Shown piece by piece: positions 29,530-38,822 of a stretch of 40,841 nt of DNA. Both the position numbers and the translations under genes were made by a program. The notes beneath the pieces are model-generated. The model saw only the letters and a list, made by a program, of their open reading frames with translations, had not been told where the DNA came from and ran no database searches. This DNA comes from Clostridia bacterium (GTDB lineage Bacteria > Bacillota > Clostridia > Oscillospirales > RGIG5299): assembly GCA_017504945.1 (NCBI GenBank), contig JAFVQJ010000015.1, positions 1 to 40,841 on the forward strand. The letters are read 5' to 3'. The stretch's first letter is position 1, and each line of letters begins with the position of its first letter.

Positions 29530-30666
29530 CTACCTCAAAACATTTTTCAATTTTTCCGATTGCCGTTTTGTGCCGAGTATTTCTTCTTTGTGTTCTCTGC
29601 ATTTGGTCTCAAAAGCTTTGTAATACCCGATATCATCTTTAAGTTTCAACAAAACATCGACAAGTTCGTTTTTATCGGTGTGAGAAACGGAAACACCCAC
29701 GCCGTACTGCTTTACCAATTCCGAAAGATAGGTGTTTTTGGCGACAATGAGCGGTAACTCACAATACACTGCCTCGTAAAGCTTGTTCGGAAGCGCAATT
29801 CTTACGTTAGGGTTATCGGCATCATATACCGAGAAAACGCAATCTACCATACCGTAGAGACCTGCAATATCCTCGTTATAATTATAGCGACCCGTAAAAC
29901 GAACGTTATCTTTGCCGTTACAATACAGCTTTATCTCTTCGTATTCAGACGACGTGCCGCCCGCACCTGCAAATAAAACGTCGGCATCGATCATATCGGC
30001 GGCATCGACAAGCATCTTCATCTGCTTCAGATAACGGATACCGCCGATAAAACCCACCGTAAAGTTCCCGCCGTTCTTCTTTTGGTAGCCCTTAAATGCA
30101 GAAAGGTCGGGGGCGTTTGGAATAAATATTACCTTTCCCTCTTCGATAAGGGAGTGATAATGAATATCGTAAAATTTGGGAGAAGTTACTACCAAGCGAT
30201 AAACACTTTTAAATGCCTTTTTCTCTTTTTTCAAAAGCAGCTCGGTAACGGCTCTCTTTGCAAGCGATTTGGGACGCACGATATAGTTTTCTCTTAAGTC
30301 GGCAACCTCGAAGATTATTTTAACGTCGTGCTTTTTCTTGTATTTTATTGCAATAAGCAGTGAGTCAAGGCTTTCCGCATAAATAACCGACGGTGCAAGC
30401 TCACAAAGCTTTTTGAGTGCTTTTTTTTGAAAATCTTTTGAAACGAAATATCTTTTCAAAAGATGCTTTGCGCTCGGCAGGTCAATATCGAAGATAAAAT
30501 GAGGAACGTTTTTTGCAGGCTCCCAAATATTCTGGCTCTTTCTTCTCGTGCAAATAACCTGAACGTCTGCTTCCTCTTCAAAAACCTCAATACGCTTATT
30601 CATTCTCGGATTGGGAACGTGCGTTAATAAAAAACACACTCTGTTCTGAGCTTTTTCCGTTTTCAT
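29530..30666 (-). CDS. Glycosyltransferase (GT4 family)
   Basis: 378 residues. GT-B fold: N-terminal V-C-F-L-L-T-H-V-P-N-P-R-M-N-K-R, then F-E-V-A-D-L-R-E in the middle, and C-terminal G-F-I-G-G-I-R-Y-L-K-Q and L-P-N-K-L-Y-E-A-V-Y-C-E-L-P-L-I-V, which is the donor-binding E-x7-E-like helix. It starts with its own ATG, 40 bases after the wecC stop. It adds one sugar of the repeat unit; which one is unknown. Confidence 0.85.
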   Translation of the reverse strand: MKTEKAQNRVCFLLTHVPNPRMNKRIEVFEEEADVQVICTRRKSQNIWEPAKNVPHFIFDIDLPSAKHLLKRYFVSKDFQKKALKKLCELAPSVIYAESLDSLLIAIKYKKKHDVKIIFEVADLRENYIVRPKSLAKRAVTELLLKKEKKAFKSVYRLVVTSPKFYDIHYHSLIEEGKVIFIPNAPDLSAFKGYQKKNGGNFTVGFIGGIRYLKQMKMLVDAADMIDADVLFAGAGGTSSEYEEIKLYCNGKDNVRFTGRYNYNEDIAGLYGMVDCVFSVYDADNPNVRIALPNKLYEAVYCELPLIVAKNTYLSELVKQYGVGVSVSHTDKNELVDVLLKLKDDIGYYKAFETKCREHKEEILGTKRQSEKLKNVLR

Positions 30667-30705
30667 CAGGCAGCCATACCTTTCTCAGGTGCGTATTTCT
30701 TTTGC

Positions 30706-31926
30706 TTACAGTCTGTAAGTTCCGGGGAGATCGCAGCATTTACGGGTATCGAATACGATCTTGCCCTTGAGCTTATCCATATTCTCTTTTATCTGGTTGT
30801 GATTTACCATAATTACGACGAGATCGGTATCCTCAAGGAATTTATCAAAATCGTGATACTGATTGGGTACGATATCCTTTTCAAAATAGGGATCGTAGGA
30901 TTTGATGGGAGATGCAAGATGTCTTTCCTGATTTTCAAGAAGCTGAATGGTGGGCGACTCTCTGGGATCGTCAACGTTTTCTTTATAGGAAAGACCGTAA
31001 AGACCGACTCTGCTGAAATCGGTTATATTGTTTTCCTTCATTATCTCAAGAATTCTGTTTAAAACAAACTCCGGCATAGAGTCGTTAACGTTCATAGAAT
31101 CCCAGATGACCTTGGTAAGAGAGGGATAATCGCCTACCAAGAACCACGGGTCAACCGAAATGCAGTGACCGCCGACACCGGGGCCGGGCTGCAAAATGTT
31201 TACGCGGGGATGCATATTGCAAATGCGAATTATCTCGTAAACGTCCATATTGTCGTGGCGGCATATCTTTGCAAGCTCGTTTGCAAAGGCGATGTTTACC
31301 GCACGGAAGGTGTTTTCAACGACCTTGGTCATTTCAGCGGTACGAATGTCGGTTACGACAATCTCGCCCTGACAAAAGGAAGCGTAAAGCGCTTTTATCT
31401 TTTCGCCGATCTCTTTATTGTCGGCACCGATGGTGCGATTGTTATGAAGAAGCTCGTAGACCATATTGCCGGGAATAATACGCTCGGGAGCGTGAACAAG
31501 GTTTATATCCTTGCCTATTACGAAGCCGTTTTCTTCAATAGCGGGACGAACATATTTGTCGATAGTACCGGGGGAAACGGTGGATTCAATAACTACCGTT
31601 GCGCCCTTGGGACAAACCGCCATTACGCTTTTAACAGCGGAAACAACGTAACATGCATCGACCTTTTTGCTGAATTTATCGTAAGGGGTGGGGACCGAAA
31701 CGATATAAGTATCGGTAACCTGATATTCTGTTGAAAATTTTATGCCCTTGCTTACCGCCTCTGCGAAAAGCTCGTCAAGACCTTCCTCTTTAAAGGTGGT
31801 CTTTCCTGCATTTAATGTTGCAACAAGCTCTTTGTTATAGTCTGTGCCGACGACCTCAACACCGTGTGCCGCCATCATAAGTGCCGTGGGAAGTCCTATG
31901 TATCCAAGTCCTACTACGTTAATCAT
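30706..31926 (-). CDS. wecC: UDP-N-acetyl-D-mannosamine dehydrogenase (nucleotide-sugar dehydrogenase)
   Basis: 406 residues. The N-terminal NAD motif is G-L-G-Y-I-G-L-P-T-A (6-15), the central domain carries A-E-M-T-K-V-V-E-N-T-F-R-A, and the catalytic cysteine is in G-V-G-G-H-C-I-S-V-D-P-W. The last block has Y-G-L-S-Y-K-E-N-V-D-D-P-R-E-S-P. These match the UDP-ManNAc dehydrogenase group (WecC) rather than UDP-glucose dehydrogenase. It oxidises UDP-ManNAc twice to UDP-ManNAcA with NAD. The product of WecB is its substrate, and WecB is encoded in the same operon. Confidence 0.93.
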   Translation of the reverse strand: MINVVGLGYIGLPTALMMAAHGVEVVGTDYNKELVATLNAGKTTFKEEGLDELFAEAVSKGIKFSTEYQVTDTYIVSVPTPYDKFSKKVDACYVVSAVKSVMAVCPKGATVVIESTVSPGTIDKYVRPAIEENGFVIGKDINLVHAPERIIPGNMVYELLHNNRTIGADNKEIGEKIKALYASFCQGEIVVTDIRTAEMTKVVENTFRAVNIAFANELAKICRHDNMDVYEIIRICNMHPRVNILQPGPGVGGHCISVDPWFLVGDYPSLTKVIWDSMNVNDSMPEFVLNRILEIMKENNITDFSRVGLYGLSYKENVDDPRESPTIQLLENQERHLASPIKSYDPYFEKDIVPNQYHDFDKFLEDTDLVVIMVNHNQIKENMDKLKGKIVFDTRKCCDLPGTYRL

Positions 31927-31953
31927 TTTGTTTCTCCTTATATTTTTATATTT

Positions 31954-33807
31954 TTAATTAATTTCAAGCTTTATAACACTCTCTGCATTGCCGTTTTGCA
32001 AGGTTCCCTTGAAGCGTATTTGAGATATAGGCTCCTTGCAAAGATAATACAGGCTTCTTATTCCTTCTTTGATCTCAAATTCGAGAGTGCCGCTTATGGT
32101 GAGAATATGTCTGTCGTTATCAAACAGCAATATTTTGTTTTCGTTAACGGTTATCTTGCACGGCGTATTCAATATCAGCGAAAATTCGTCGTTTTTCTTG
32201 CTGCTTATTTTATCGAATATGTCAAAGCCGCCGTTGTGCTGCTTTATACGGCGTTCGTGCGTATATCCGTTTTTGGAACGGATACTGCCGTAAAATTCAT
32301 CTTCGCAAATTTCGAAGCCCAGCCGCTTCGTTCTGTTATATACGAGAAAATTACCCTTTTTGTTCATCTGCTCGACGTTTGCAAGCTTAACCGTGTTGTG
32401 AGCCTCGGTAAGAGCAAGAGCCTTTCCGCTGCTGTCTGCATACGAATATGTGCCGAGGTCGCAAAGCGCGTTTACTCCGTTTATCCAAAGGTCGATATGG
32501 AGCTGGTCCATATGTGACGGACGCTTTTTATAGTCGTTAAGCACCGTCATGAGCCAAAAACCGTTTCCGCGTAAGGTAAAGAGCCCTGCCTGAAGGGATT
32601 TTATCGAGCTTCTTTGAAGAGGCTCAAAGGGAAGCGAGTCCGGAGCTTTTCCAAACCAAAGAAGCTCCTCGTCATAAATTCCGCTCTCATATATACGTTT
32701 GCCGAAAAGAGTGGCATAGAGAGATGAAATAACGGGACGGAAGTCGCGATACGGCGACGAGGAAACGGGGAAGATGAGTGCTCCGTCGTTTGCGCCGTAG
32801 TTCGGAACGTCGCCGCTTTGATCCTGACACTGATAGAAGAGATGTACGGTTCTTTTTATCCTTTCAACAGAATCCTCCGAAAGTGAGATGCCGGTTCTTT
32901 CTGAAATGCAAAACAGATATTCCAGATCCTGCAGTACAAGACGCAGATAGTTGAAGGAATACTGGGTATATCCTCCGTCGGCAAAAAACTGATCTGCAAT
33001 GACCTTATCAAGCAACCGATATGCTTTTTTCAACCTTTTGTTATCACAACAGCACCATGCGCCGACGGTCATACCGACAAGCTCGGAAATCGTATGGTTG
33101 TTTTTAATACATTTATGTGCATAAAAGAAGTTTGACAGGATTTTTTGATAACAGCGTTTAATAAGTTCTGCAATATTTTTTTCGTCTTGCCCGTCGGCAA
33201 CTCCTTTTGAACGGAAAACGTTGTAAGCGAGAAGTGCGTTCAACATACGGAGGGCGCATTCCTGACCGCATTTGTAATTTGCGCCGTAGGAATAGGGATT
33301 TTTCTCAAGCCAATCGGCAAGCTGCGATGAAAAAGCAAGATAATATTTTCTGTCGTCGGTGGCAAGATAAGCTCTTGCGAGGGTGACGAAATGAGAAAAA
33401 CGGGATATTTCCCAAATTGCCTTTATGTCTCCGCGTTTTTCCTCGAAGTCGGGTATTTTATACCACTTATCTTCAATGCTGCAGCTTTTTTTCGTAAGAG
33501 GATTTAATTGCCAATTTACAGGCATACCGTAATCCATCAATACTGCGGAAAATCCCTTTACAGTTCCGCCGACTGCAAGATCTGCGGATCTTATAAGCTC
33601 TTCCTTTGCATCATTTGGAAGATTTTTGATAAAAGATTCTGTTCTCTCGGTGTTGTCAGGCAAGATATCGGTTCTTTTAACCGTTACGTTATGTTCGAAC
33701 AACGCTTCGGTGAAGGGGAGCGCATTGAGCATTTTAAGCTTTGCGCTGTAAAGAGCCCGACAGCTCAACCACGGGATACCGAGCTCCTTTATAAGTGTTA
33801 TTATCAT
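31954..33807 (-). CDS. Heparinase II/III-family polysaccharide lyase-like protein
   Basis: 617 residues. N-terminal alpha-helical domain with K-N-N-H-T-I-S-E (about 235-242), the Asn-His region of the family, and F-F-A-D-G-G-Y-T-Q-Y-S-F-N-Y. The C-terminal beta-sandwich starts near residue 400 with L-F-T-L-R-G-N-G-F-W and H-M-D-Q-L-H-I-D-L-W, followed by C-D-L-G-T-Y-S-Y. The family cleaves uronic-acid-containing polysaccharides. No signal peptide is visible. In the operon it sits between the wecC and a glycosyltransferase gene, and it overlaps the latter (ATGA), so the polymer it acts on is probably the ManNAcA-containing one made here. Confidence 0.88.
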   Translation of the reverse strand: MIITLIKELGIPWLSCRALYSAKLKMLNALPFTEALFEHNVTVKRTDILPDNTERTESFIKNLPNDAKEELIRSADLAVGGTVKGFSAVLMDYGMPVNWQLNPLTKKSCSIEDKWYKIPDFEEKRGDIKAIWEISRFSHFVTLARAYLATDDRKYYLAFSSQLADWLEKNPYSYGANYKCGQECALRMLNALLAYNVFRSKGVADGQDEKNIAELIKRCYQKILSNFFYAHKCIKNNHTISELVGMTVGAWCCCDNKRLKKAYRLLDKVIADQFFADGGYTQYSFNYLRLVLQDLEYLFCISERTGISLSEDSVERIKRTVHLFYQCQDQSGDVPNYGANDGALIFPVSSSPYRDFRPVISSLYATLFGKRIYESGIYDEELLWFGKAPDSLPFEPLQRSSIKSLQAGLFTLRGNGFWLMTVLNDYKKRPSHMDQLHIDLWINGVNALCDLGTYSYADSSGKALALTEAHNTVKLANVEQMNKKGNFLVYNRTKRLGFEICEDEFYGSIRSKNGYTHERRIKQHNGGFDIFDKISSKKNDEFSLILNTPCKITVNENKILLFDNDRHILTISGTLEFEIKEGIRSLYYLCKEPISQIRFKGTLQNGNAESVIKLEIN

Positions 33808-35075
33808 TTTCCCATAACTCCTTCAATTACGTTAAGAAGCTTTTGGGTAAGTAGGTTGAAATCGAAATCCTTTGAGCCATCAAGGGCGTTTGAACCGTAT
33901 TTGAGATATTTCTCACGCGGCATTTCGTAAAAATCGGTAATCGCCTTTGCCAAGCATTCGGGAGTGCATTCCTCAAGCTCGATGCCGCACTCGTATTTGT
34001 TTATTATCGAATAACCCATTTTTACGGTCGATATTATCGGCTTACCGCTTGCCATATATTCAAAAAGCTTATTCGAGCTGTTGCCGCGAGTCCAATTATA
34101 TTCATTTTGAGAATAGTTAAGAACGTTTACAGATGATCTGCTTAAAATATACGGCATATACTTTCTCTCGACAAAGCCCTTAAGGCTTACATTACCGAGA
34201 TTCTCTTCCTCGGCGCGCTTGCGAAGAGCATTGAGCTCGCTGCCGTCGCCGAAAATAAGAAAACGTACTTTGTCGTATTTCGGGTCCTTTTTTAATATCG
34301 CCGCGCAGTCAAGAAGATTGCCAACGTTGTTTACCGGTCTTACCGTGCCTGTGTAGACCACGTTGAAATATTCGCCGTCGGAAAGCTCGCTGTCATCAAG
34401 CACGACGGTGGATATCTGCTTCAAATAGGCTTCAAGGTCAACGCCGTTATTGATATAATGACATTTTGCAAGATCGATATCTCCGCCCTGCGAGGTGGTC
34501 CAGCCCTTTTCCTTGAGATAGTCGGTGTCGCCCTCCTTGGTAAATATAAGGGCGTCGGCTTTTCTGTATATCCAATGCTCGCCGGCAATAAGGATCCTGC
34601 CGATAAGACTCTTTTCTCTTGATTTGCCGAAGCTGAAAATGGCCTCGGGCCAAAGATCTCTTATTTCACATATACAAGGGATCTTCATTTTCTTTGCCAA
34701 AAGTATGCCCGCGACCATCGTGAGCGGATGAACGCTTGAAGCGACTATGACATCGGGCTTGCCGTGAAGACGGGCGTATTTTTTGGCAGAGGGGATAAGG
34801 TTTAAGAAAAAAGTGACCATATTCTTTACACGGTCAATACCGTTGCCGGTGTAGCTTGAGGTCTTTATGAAAACGAACGGTGTTTTATCCGAATCCGAAA
34901 CGGTGAATTTTGCCTTTCCTGTGCTTATATTTTCGGTGTTATTTAAAAAAGTGGTGGCGCAAAAAACGGTTACATTATGTCCCTTCTCCTCGAGCTTTTT
35001 GGCAAACCAATAATGACGTCCCGCCTTATCTCTGAACATAGAAGTGGCGTAATGATTCATTAACCATATCTTCAT
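33804..35075 (-). CDS. Glycosyltransferase (GT4, WbuB-like)
   Basis: 423 residues, GT-B fold. N-terminal W-L-M-N-H-Y-A-T-S with D-K-A-G-R-H-Y-W-F-A (14-27 region) as in WbuB-type GT4 enzymes. C-terminal half: Y-T-G-T-V-R-P-V-N-N-V, G-D-G-S-E-L and N-S-S-N-K-L-F-E-Y-M-A-S-G-K-P-I-I, the donor site with the E-x7-E-like helix. It is probably the second step after the PglC-like transferase, adding to the lipid-linked first sugar (inference from gene order). Confidence 0.88.
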   Translation of the reverse strand: MKIWLMNHYATSMFRDKAGRHYWFAKKLEEKGHNVTVFCATTFLNNTENISTGKAKFTVSDSDKTPFVFIKTSSYTGNGIDRVKNMVTFFLNLIPSAKKYARLHGKPDVIVASSVHPLTMVAGILLAKKMKIPCICEIRDLWPEAIFSFGKSREKSLIGRILIAGEHWIYRKADALIFTKEGDTDYLKEKGWTTSQGGDIDLAKCHYINNGVDLEAYLKQISTVVLDDSELSDGEYFNVVYTGTVRPVNNVGNLLDCAAILKKDPKYDKVRFLIFGDGSELNALRKRAEEENLGNVSLKGFVERKYMPYILSRSSVNVLNYSQNEYNWTRGNSSNKLFEYMASGKPIISTVKMGYSIINKYECGIELEECTPECLAKAITDFYEMPREKYLKYGSNALDGSKDFDFNLLTQKLLNVIEGVMGK

Positions 35076-35098
35076 AATAACACCTCCCGATAAAAAAA

Positions 35099-35710
35099 TT
35101 AGTCGCGCCTTGCGGGCACTCCCTTATAGGTTCCTGCTTCGGTTATATCTTTAACGACTACGGCTCCCGCACCGATCATACAGTCGCTTGCTATTTTGAT
35201 ATTGTTTATAACGGTGGCTCCCGCACCGATCCACGTATTGCTTCCGATCGTTACCGAGCCTGCAACGTGAGCACCGACCGCAATGTGAACGTAATCGTTT
35301 ACGATACAGTCGTGGTCAACGGAGGAACAGGTATTTATAATGCAACCGTCGCCTATTTGGGCGTCGGGATTTATTACTGCACCCGCCATGACGACGGTCC
35401 CCTTGCCGATAACCGCTCCGCTTGCAACGACGGCATTCGGGTGAATAAGAGATACCACCGAAAGCCCGTTGCGTTCAAGCTGCTCCTGCAACCTTCTGCG
35501 AACGGCGGCGTTGCCGACGGAAACTATAAAGTCGCAGTCGGGAAAATCGGTTGCACGGTCGCTTTTTCCCAAAACGGAATATTCCGAACAAGAAACTGTT
35601 TCTGCATTGTCGTCCAAAAAAGCTATTTCGGTATAACCGTTCTTTTTGGCAATATCGGCAATCACCTTGCCGTGACCGCTTGCCCCGATCAAAATAAGCT
35701 TCTTACTCAT
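35099..35710 (-). CDS. pglD: Sugar acetyltransferase (PglD/NeuD-like)
   Basis: 203 residues from the ATG at 35710, which overlaps the end of the preceding gene by eight bases; no good ribosome site is visible, so translational coupling is likely. The N-terminal Rossmann-like part has L-I-L-I-G-A-S-G-H-G-K-V-I-A-D (5-19). The rest is a left-handed beta-helix of hexapeptide repeats (V-I-G-K-G-T, I-G-D-G-C-I, I-G-S-N-T-W) with D-H-D-C carrying the catalytic His. PglD N-acetylates UDP-4-amino-4,6-dideoxy-GlcNAc. The pglC and pglE neighbours support this choice over other NeuD-type roles. Confidence 0.85.
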   Translation of the reverse strand: MSKKLILIGASGHGKVIADIAKKNGYTEIAFLDDNAETVSCSEYSVLGKSDRATDFPDCDFIVSVGNAAVRRRLQEQLERNGLSVVSLIHPNAVVASGAVIGKGTVVMAGAVINPDAQIGDGCIINTCSSVDHDCIVNDYVHIAVGAHVAGSVTIGSNTWIGAGATVINNIKIASDCMIGAGAVVVKDITEAGTYKGVPARRD

Positions 35711-36344
35711 TGGTAACGTACTCTCTTTCACTGCCCATAAATTCTTCCATGGTGGCTGACGTTTCGGAGGAAATTCCCTCTCGCTTCATAACCACCGAAA
35801 CGGTCTTGAAAATAATTTTAACGTCGAGTAAAAACGAAAGGTGGTCGACGTAATATACGTCTTTCTCGAACTTTTCTTCCCACGTGATCGAATTTCTGCC
35901 GTATGCCTGAGCGTATCCCGTAAGGCCGGGACGGACGTCGTGCCTGCGGCGTTGCTCCTCGGTATAGCGGGGGAGATAGGCCACGAGTAACGGTCTGGGT
36001 CCGCATATCGAAAGATGTCCCACTATGATATTTAACAGCTCGGGCAGCTCGTCGAGCGATGTGCTGCGAAGCCATGAACCGTATTTGGTAAGACGCTTGT
36101 CATCGGGAAGAAGATCTCCGTGCTCGTCTTTTGCATTGCTCATAGTGCGAAACTTAATAAGCTTAAATATCTTCTCTTTTCCGTTCTTATCTTTTTTTCC
36201 GGGCCTTGCCTGAAGGAAAAACGGGTTACCCTTCATTACTATCGCTCCGATCACGGTCAATATCAAAAAGAAGGGGGACAAAGCGGCAAATGCAATAACC
36301 GAAAGAAAAAGATCGAAAAATCTTTTAAAAAACTTTGCGTACAT
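35703..36344 (-). CDS. pglC: Undecaprenyl-phosphate sugar-phosphate transferase (PglC-like)
   Basis: 213 residues, the short monotopic form. A single re-entrant membrane helix near the N-terminus (K-R-F-F-D-L-F-L-S-V, about 7-30), then K-F-R-T-M-S (about 66-71) and the D-E-L-P-E-L-L-N-I-I-V-G (98-109) with the G-P-R-P-L block typical of bacterial sugar transferases (PF02397). The D-E pair next to the catalytic loop is kept. It starts the polymer by moving a phospho-sugar from UDP to undecaprenyl phosphate. It sits between pglE and pglD. Confidence 0.92.
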   Translation of the reverse strand: MYAKFFKRFFDLFLSVIAFAALSPFFLILTVIGAIVMKGNPFFLQARPGKKDKNGKEKIFKLIKFRTMSNAKDEHGDLLPDDKRLTKYGSWLRSTSLDELPELLNIIVGHLSICGPRPLLVAYLPRYTEEQRRRHDVRPGLTGYAQAYGRNSITWEEKFEKDVYYVDHLSFLLDVKIIFKTVSVVMKREGISSETSATMEEFMGSEREYVTNE

Positions 36345-36368
36345 TATGTATTTCCTCTTTTGATTTTA

Positions 36369-37592
36369 TTAAAAACAGCTTTTGATAATGTCGATTATTA
36401 TATCCTGGTCGTCGGAGGTCATTTTATTGTCGGACGGTAGGCAAAGACCGCGCTCAAAAATATCGGCGCCTACGTCATAACCTTCTTCGCGTGAAACGAA
36501 GCCGTGCGTACGGAAGATGGGCTGCATATGCATGGGCTTCCAGATCGGTCTGCCCTCGGCGTTTAACGATGCAAGACGCTCCAAGATCTCAGTAGGACAG
36601 CTTTTGCCTTCTTCAGATACATAAGAGGCGGTTTTTTCATCTCTGGTCTGGTGACACATATATTCTCTGTCAATAACCATTGCCGAAAGCCAGTAATTCG
36701 GCTCGGTATCGGGAGTGATGGGATTCATCTGCACGGGAAGATCTTTAAAGCCGTTGCGGTATCTTTCGTAGATCTCCTTTTTCTGTGCAATATGCTCTTC
36801 GAGATGCGGATACTGACCGCGCACTACGCCTGCAACGACGTTGCTCATTCGGTAATTATAGCCAACGTCCTCATGCTGATACCATTCGGCGTTTTCTCTT
36901 GACTGCGTTGACCATTTGCGAGCCTTTGCAGCCACGTCGATATCGTTTGTTAAAAGACATCCGCCCGACGAGCCGGTAATAATTTTATTTCCGTTATAAC
37001 TGATAGCCGAATAATCTCCGAAAGAGCCGCACTGTCTTCCGCAGACGGTAGCACCCATTGCCTCGGCGGCGTCCTCGATAAGAAGGGCACCGTGTCTTTC
37101 ACAGATATCTTTGATAAGGTCAATGCGTCCGGGAAAGCCGTAGAGCTCTGCCGATACCACGAGCTTAACGTCGGGGTAAAGCTTGAAGGCTCTTTCCAAA
37201 GCAACGGGATCCATATTCCACGAGTCAGCCTCGGTATCTATAAAAACGGGAATTCCGCCCTCGTATACTACGGGATTTAAGGTTGCGGCAAACGTCATAT
37301 CGGAGCAGAAAACTCTTTTACCCTCCAACGCACCGTGGCTTACGGCAGGCTTTCCGTAAAGACGCTCTCCCGCAATTTTAACGCAAAGATGAAGAGCGGC
37401 GGTGCAGCTTGAGAGAGCCACGCCGTATTTCATTTCCGATTTTTCAGCTGCTATTCTCTCAACCTCGTTTACGTTTTCGCCAACGGTACTCATCCAGTTG
37501 GTTTCGTAAGCCTTTTTGACGTACTTTATCTCCTCACCGTGCATAGTGGGGGTGGCAAGCCATATTTTATTTTCAAAAGCCTTGAAATTCAT
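36369..37592 (-). CDS. pglE: DegT/DnrJ/EryC1/StrS aminotransferase (PglE-like)
   Basis: 407 residues. PLP-aminotransferase features of the sugar group: W-L-A-T-P-T-M-H-G-E-E-I-K-Y-V near the N-terminus, then D-A-A-E-A-M-G and the PLP lysine in S-Y-N-G-N-K (about 206-211). PglE-type enzymes aminate UDP-4-keto-6-deoxy-GlcNAc at C4 to give the substrate of PglD. It is the first gene of the operon, 78 bases after the promoter, with a weak AGAGGAA ribosome site. No 4,6-dehydratase (PglF), which would make its substrate, was found in the window. Confidence 0.88.
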   Translation of the reverse strand: MNFKAFENKIWLATPTMHGEEIKYVKKAYETNWMSTVGENVNEVERIAAEKSEMKYGVALSSCTAALHLCVKIAGERLYGKPAVSHGALEGKRVFCSDMTFAATLNPVVYEGGIPVFIDTEADSWNMDPVALERAFKLYPDVKLVVSAELYGFPGRIDLIKDICERHGALLIEDAAEAMGATVCGRQCGSFGDYSAISYNGNKIITGSSGGCLLTNDIDVAAKARKWSTQSRENAEWYQHEDVGYNYRMSNVVAGVVRGQYPHLEEHIAQKKEIYERYRNGFKDLPVQMNPITPDTEPNYWLSAMVIDREYMCHQTRDEKTASYVSEEGKSCPTEILERLASLNAEGRPIWKPMHMQPIFRTHGFVSREEGYDVGADIFERGLCLPSDNKMTSDDQDIIIDIIKSCF

Positions 37593-37669
37593 ATTATTCC
37601 TCTATTCAACCGAAAATGATAAAATAAACCGAAATACTTATTATAATTGCGCAAAATTACACTGAATAT

Positions 37670-37698
37670 ATTATAATACAATAGCTACAATAAGTCAA
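37670..37698 (-). promoter_or_regulatory. Promoter of the surface-polysaccharide operon
   Basis: On the minus strand TTGACT (37698-37693), 17-base spacer, consensus TATAAT (37675-37670). Transcription would start near 37663. The whole region 37593-37730 is very AT-rich and has no other clear feature. I saw no other equally good promoter within the next 15 kb on this strand. Confidence 0.78.
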
Positions 37699-37730
37699 TA
37701 TAATTATTTTTATTATATAAATACAAAACA

Positions 37731-37759
37731 AAGCTCCCCGATCGATCGGGGAGCTTTTT
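37731..37759. terminator. Intrinsic terminator
   Basis: AAGCTCCCCGAT pairs with ATCGGGGAGCTT (37731-37754), an uninterrupted GC-rich palindrome, T-run on the plus side and T-rich sequence on the minus side. It ends the metallophosphoesterase gene and separates it from the polysaccharide operon. Confidence 0.88.
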
Positions 37760-37766
37760 ACAGCGT

Positions 37767-38789
37767 TTACTGTTCGGTTATGAGGGTGGGGATAAGCTCA
37801 AAGCTGTCATTTAAGGTGTAAACGAAGGTGGAACGCTTTGAGGCGTTTTTCGAGGGGACGCCGCTTTGCGGGCAAAAGCCCAAGGTTATCCCGTCGGTCC
37901 TTACGTGGAAGGTAAGTCCGTGCATATGACCGCAAATATAGCCCTTTGAGCTTCCGAGATCTTTCATCTCGGTGAAAAAATCGCCGCTGTTGCCGCCATC
38001 GGAGGCTGCCATTCTGTCGGATATTTTAATATCCTGATGATATACGAATTCCGCGTTGCCGTTTACTGCGCTTTTATATGCTTCAAAATGCTGCGGAAGC
38101 TGAATGTGTCCGTAAACGAGAGAGGGTATAACTCCGTTACCGCCGTGCTTTTTAAAGATTACGTTTAACCGCTCTATCTCGCCGCGGTACCAGTCGGTCT
38201 GACCGTCGGTTATCTCCTGATAGGCACCCTTGGAATAGTCGTAAACGCCGGTGTCGATAATAAGAAACGCGCCGAGAAGTCTGTCGGAGGCAACATCCTT
38301 TAACAAGACCGAGTAGTTTCCGTAACGGTTTTCCGACGAGCTGTCGGTATAACCCGATTTGTATAAAAGATAGGGCGAGCCGCAGCTTTCAAGATAGCTT
38401 GAAACGTAGCTTTTCGATAAGCCCTCGCCGAAAAGCTCGGCGTCGTGATTGCCGAAAACGAAAATATACGGAGTGCGGTATTTGTCCATCAATGCAACGA
38501 GCTTTTTGGCACCCTCGACGCCGGTGGACATAATATTGTCGCCGCCCAAAACGATGAGATCGGGCTTTTGCGTTTCAACAACGTAGTCCATAAAGGCTAC
38601 CGTACGAGCCTCGTCGGCGTTGTGGTAGCTTTTGCCCTCGGTGCCGAAATGAAGATCTGAAAAATGGGCAATTTTGAGCGGAATTCCGCTGTTTTTGTAC
38701 AAAACAAGGTCGTTTTCAACGGGTGCGTAGCAGGATATCAGCGACAGAAACAACGATAAAATTATTGCAAAACAAATCGCTTTTTTCAT
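37767..38789 (-). CDS. Lipoprotein metallophosphoesterase
   Basis: 340 residues from the ATG at 38789. Lipoprotein signal with M-K-K-A and lipobox L-I-S-C (Cys20). Calcineurin-like phosphoesterase motifs in order: S-D-L-H-F-G (about 47-52), G-G-D-N (about 81), F-G-N-H-D (about 115), then V-Y-G-H and C-G-H-M-H-G (about 280-300), all metal ligands present. It resembles the Dcr2/Sia1-type extracellular phosphoesterases. Location is the outer face of the membrane; substrate unknown. The ribosome site is weak. It lies 33 bases after trpB and could be read from the same T-box promoter. Confidence 0.88.
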   Translation of the reverse strand: MKKAICFAIILSLFLSLISCYAPVENDLVLYKNSGIPLKIAHFSDLHFGTEGKSYHNADEARTVAFMDYVVETQKPDLIVLGGDNIMSTGVEGAKKLVALMDKYRTPYIFVFGNHDAELFGEGLSKSYVSSYLESCGSPYLLYKSGYTDSSSENRYGNYSVLLKDVASDRLLGAFLIIDTGVYDYSKGAYQEITDGQTDWYRGEIERLNVIFKKHGGNGVIPSLVYGHIQLPQHFEAYKSAVNGNAEFVYHQDIKISDRMAASDGGNSGDFFTEMKDLGSSKGYICGHMHGLTFHVRTDGITLGFCPQSGVPSKNASKRSTFVYTLNDSFELIPTLITEQ

Positions 38790-38822
38790 AAAAAATCCCA
38801 AATATCCAAACGGATATTTTCC

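Noticed and set aside
31165..31734. A 189-residue open frame opposite wecC
   Set aside because: Shadow frame of a conserved gene; the matching plus-strand region has no promoter or ribosome site.
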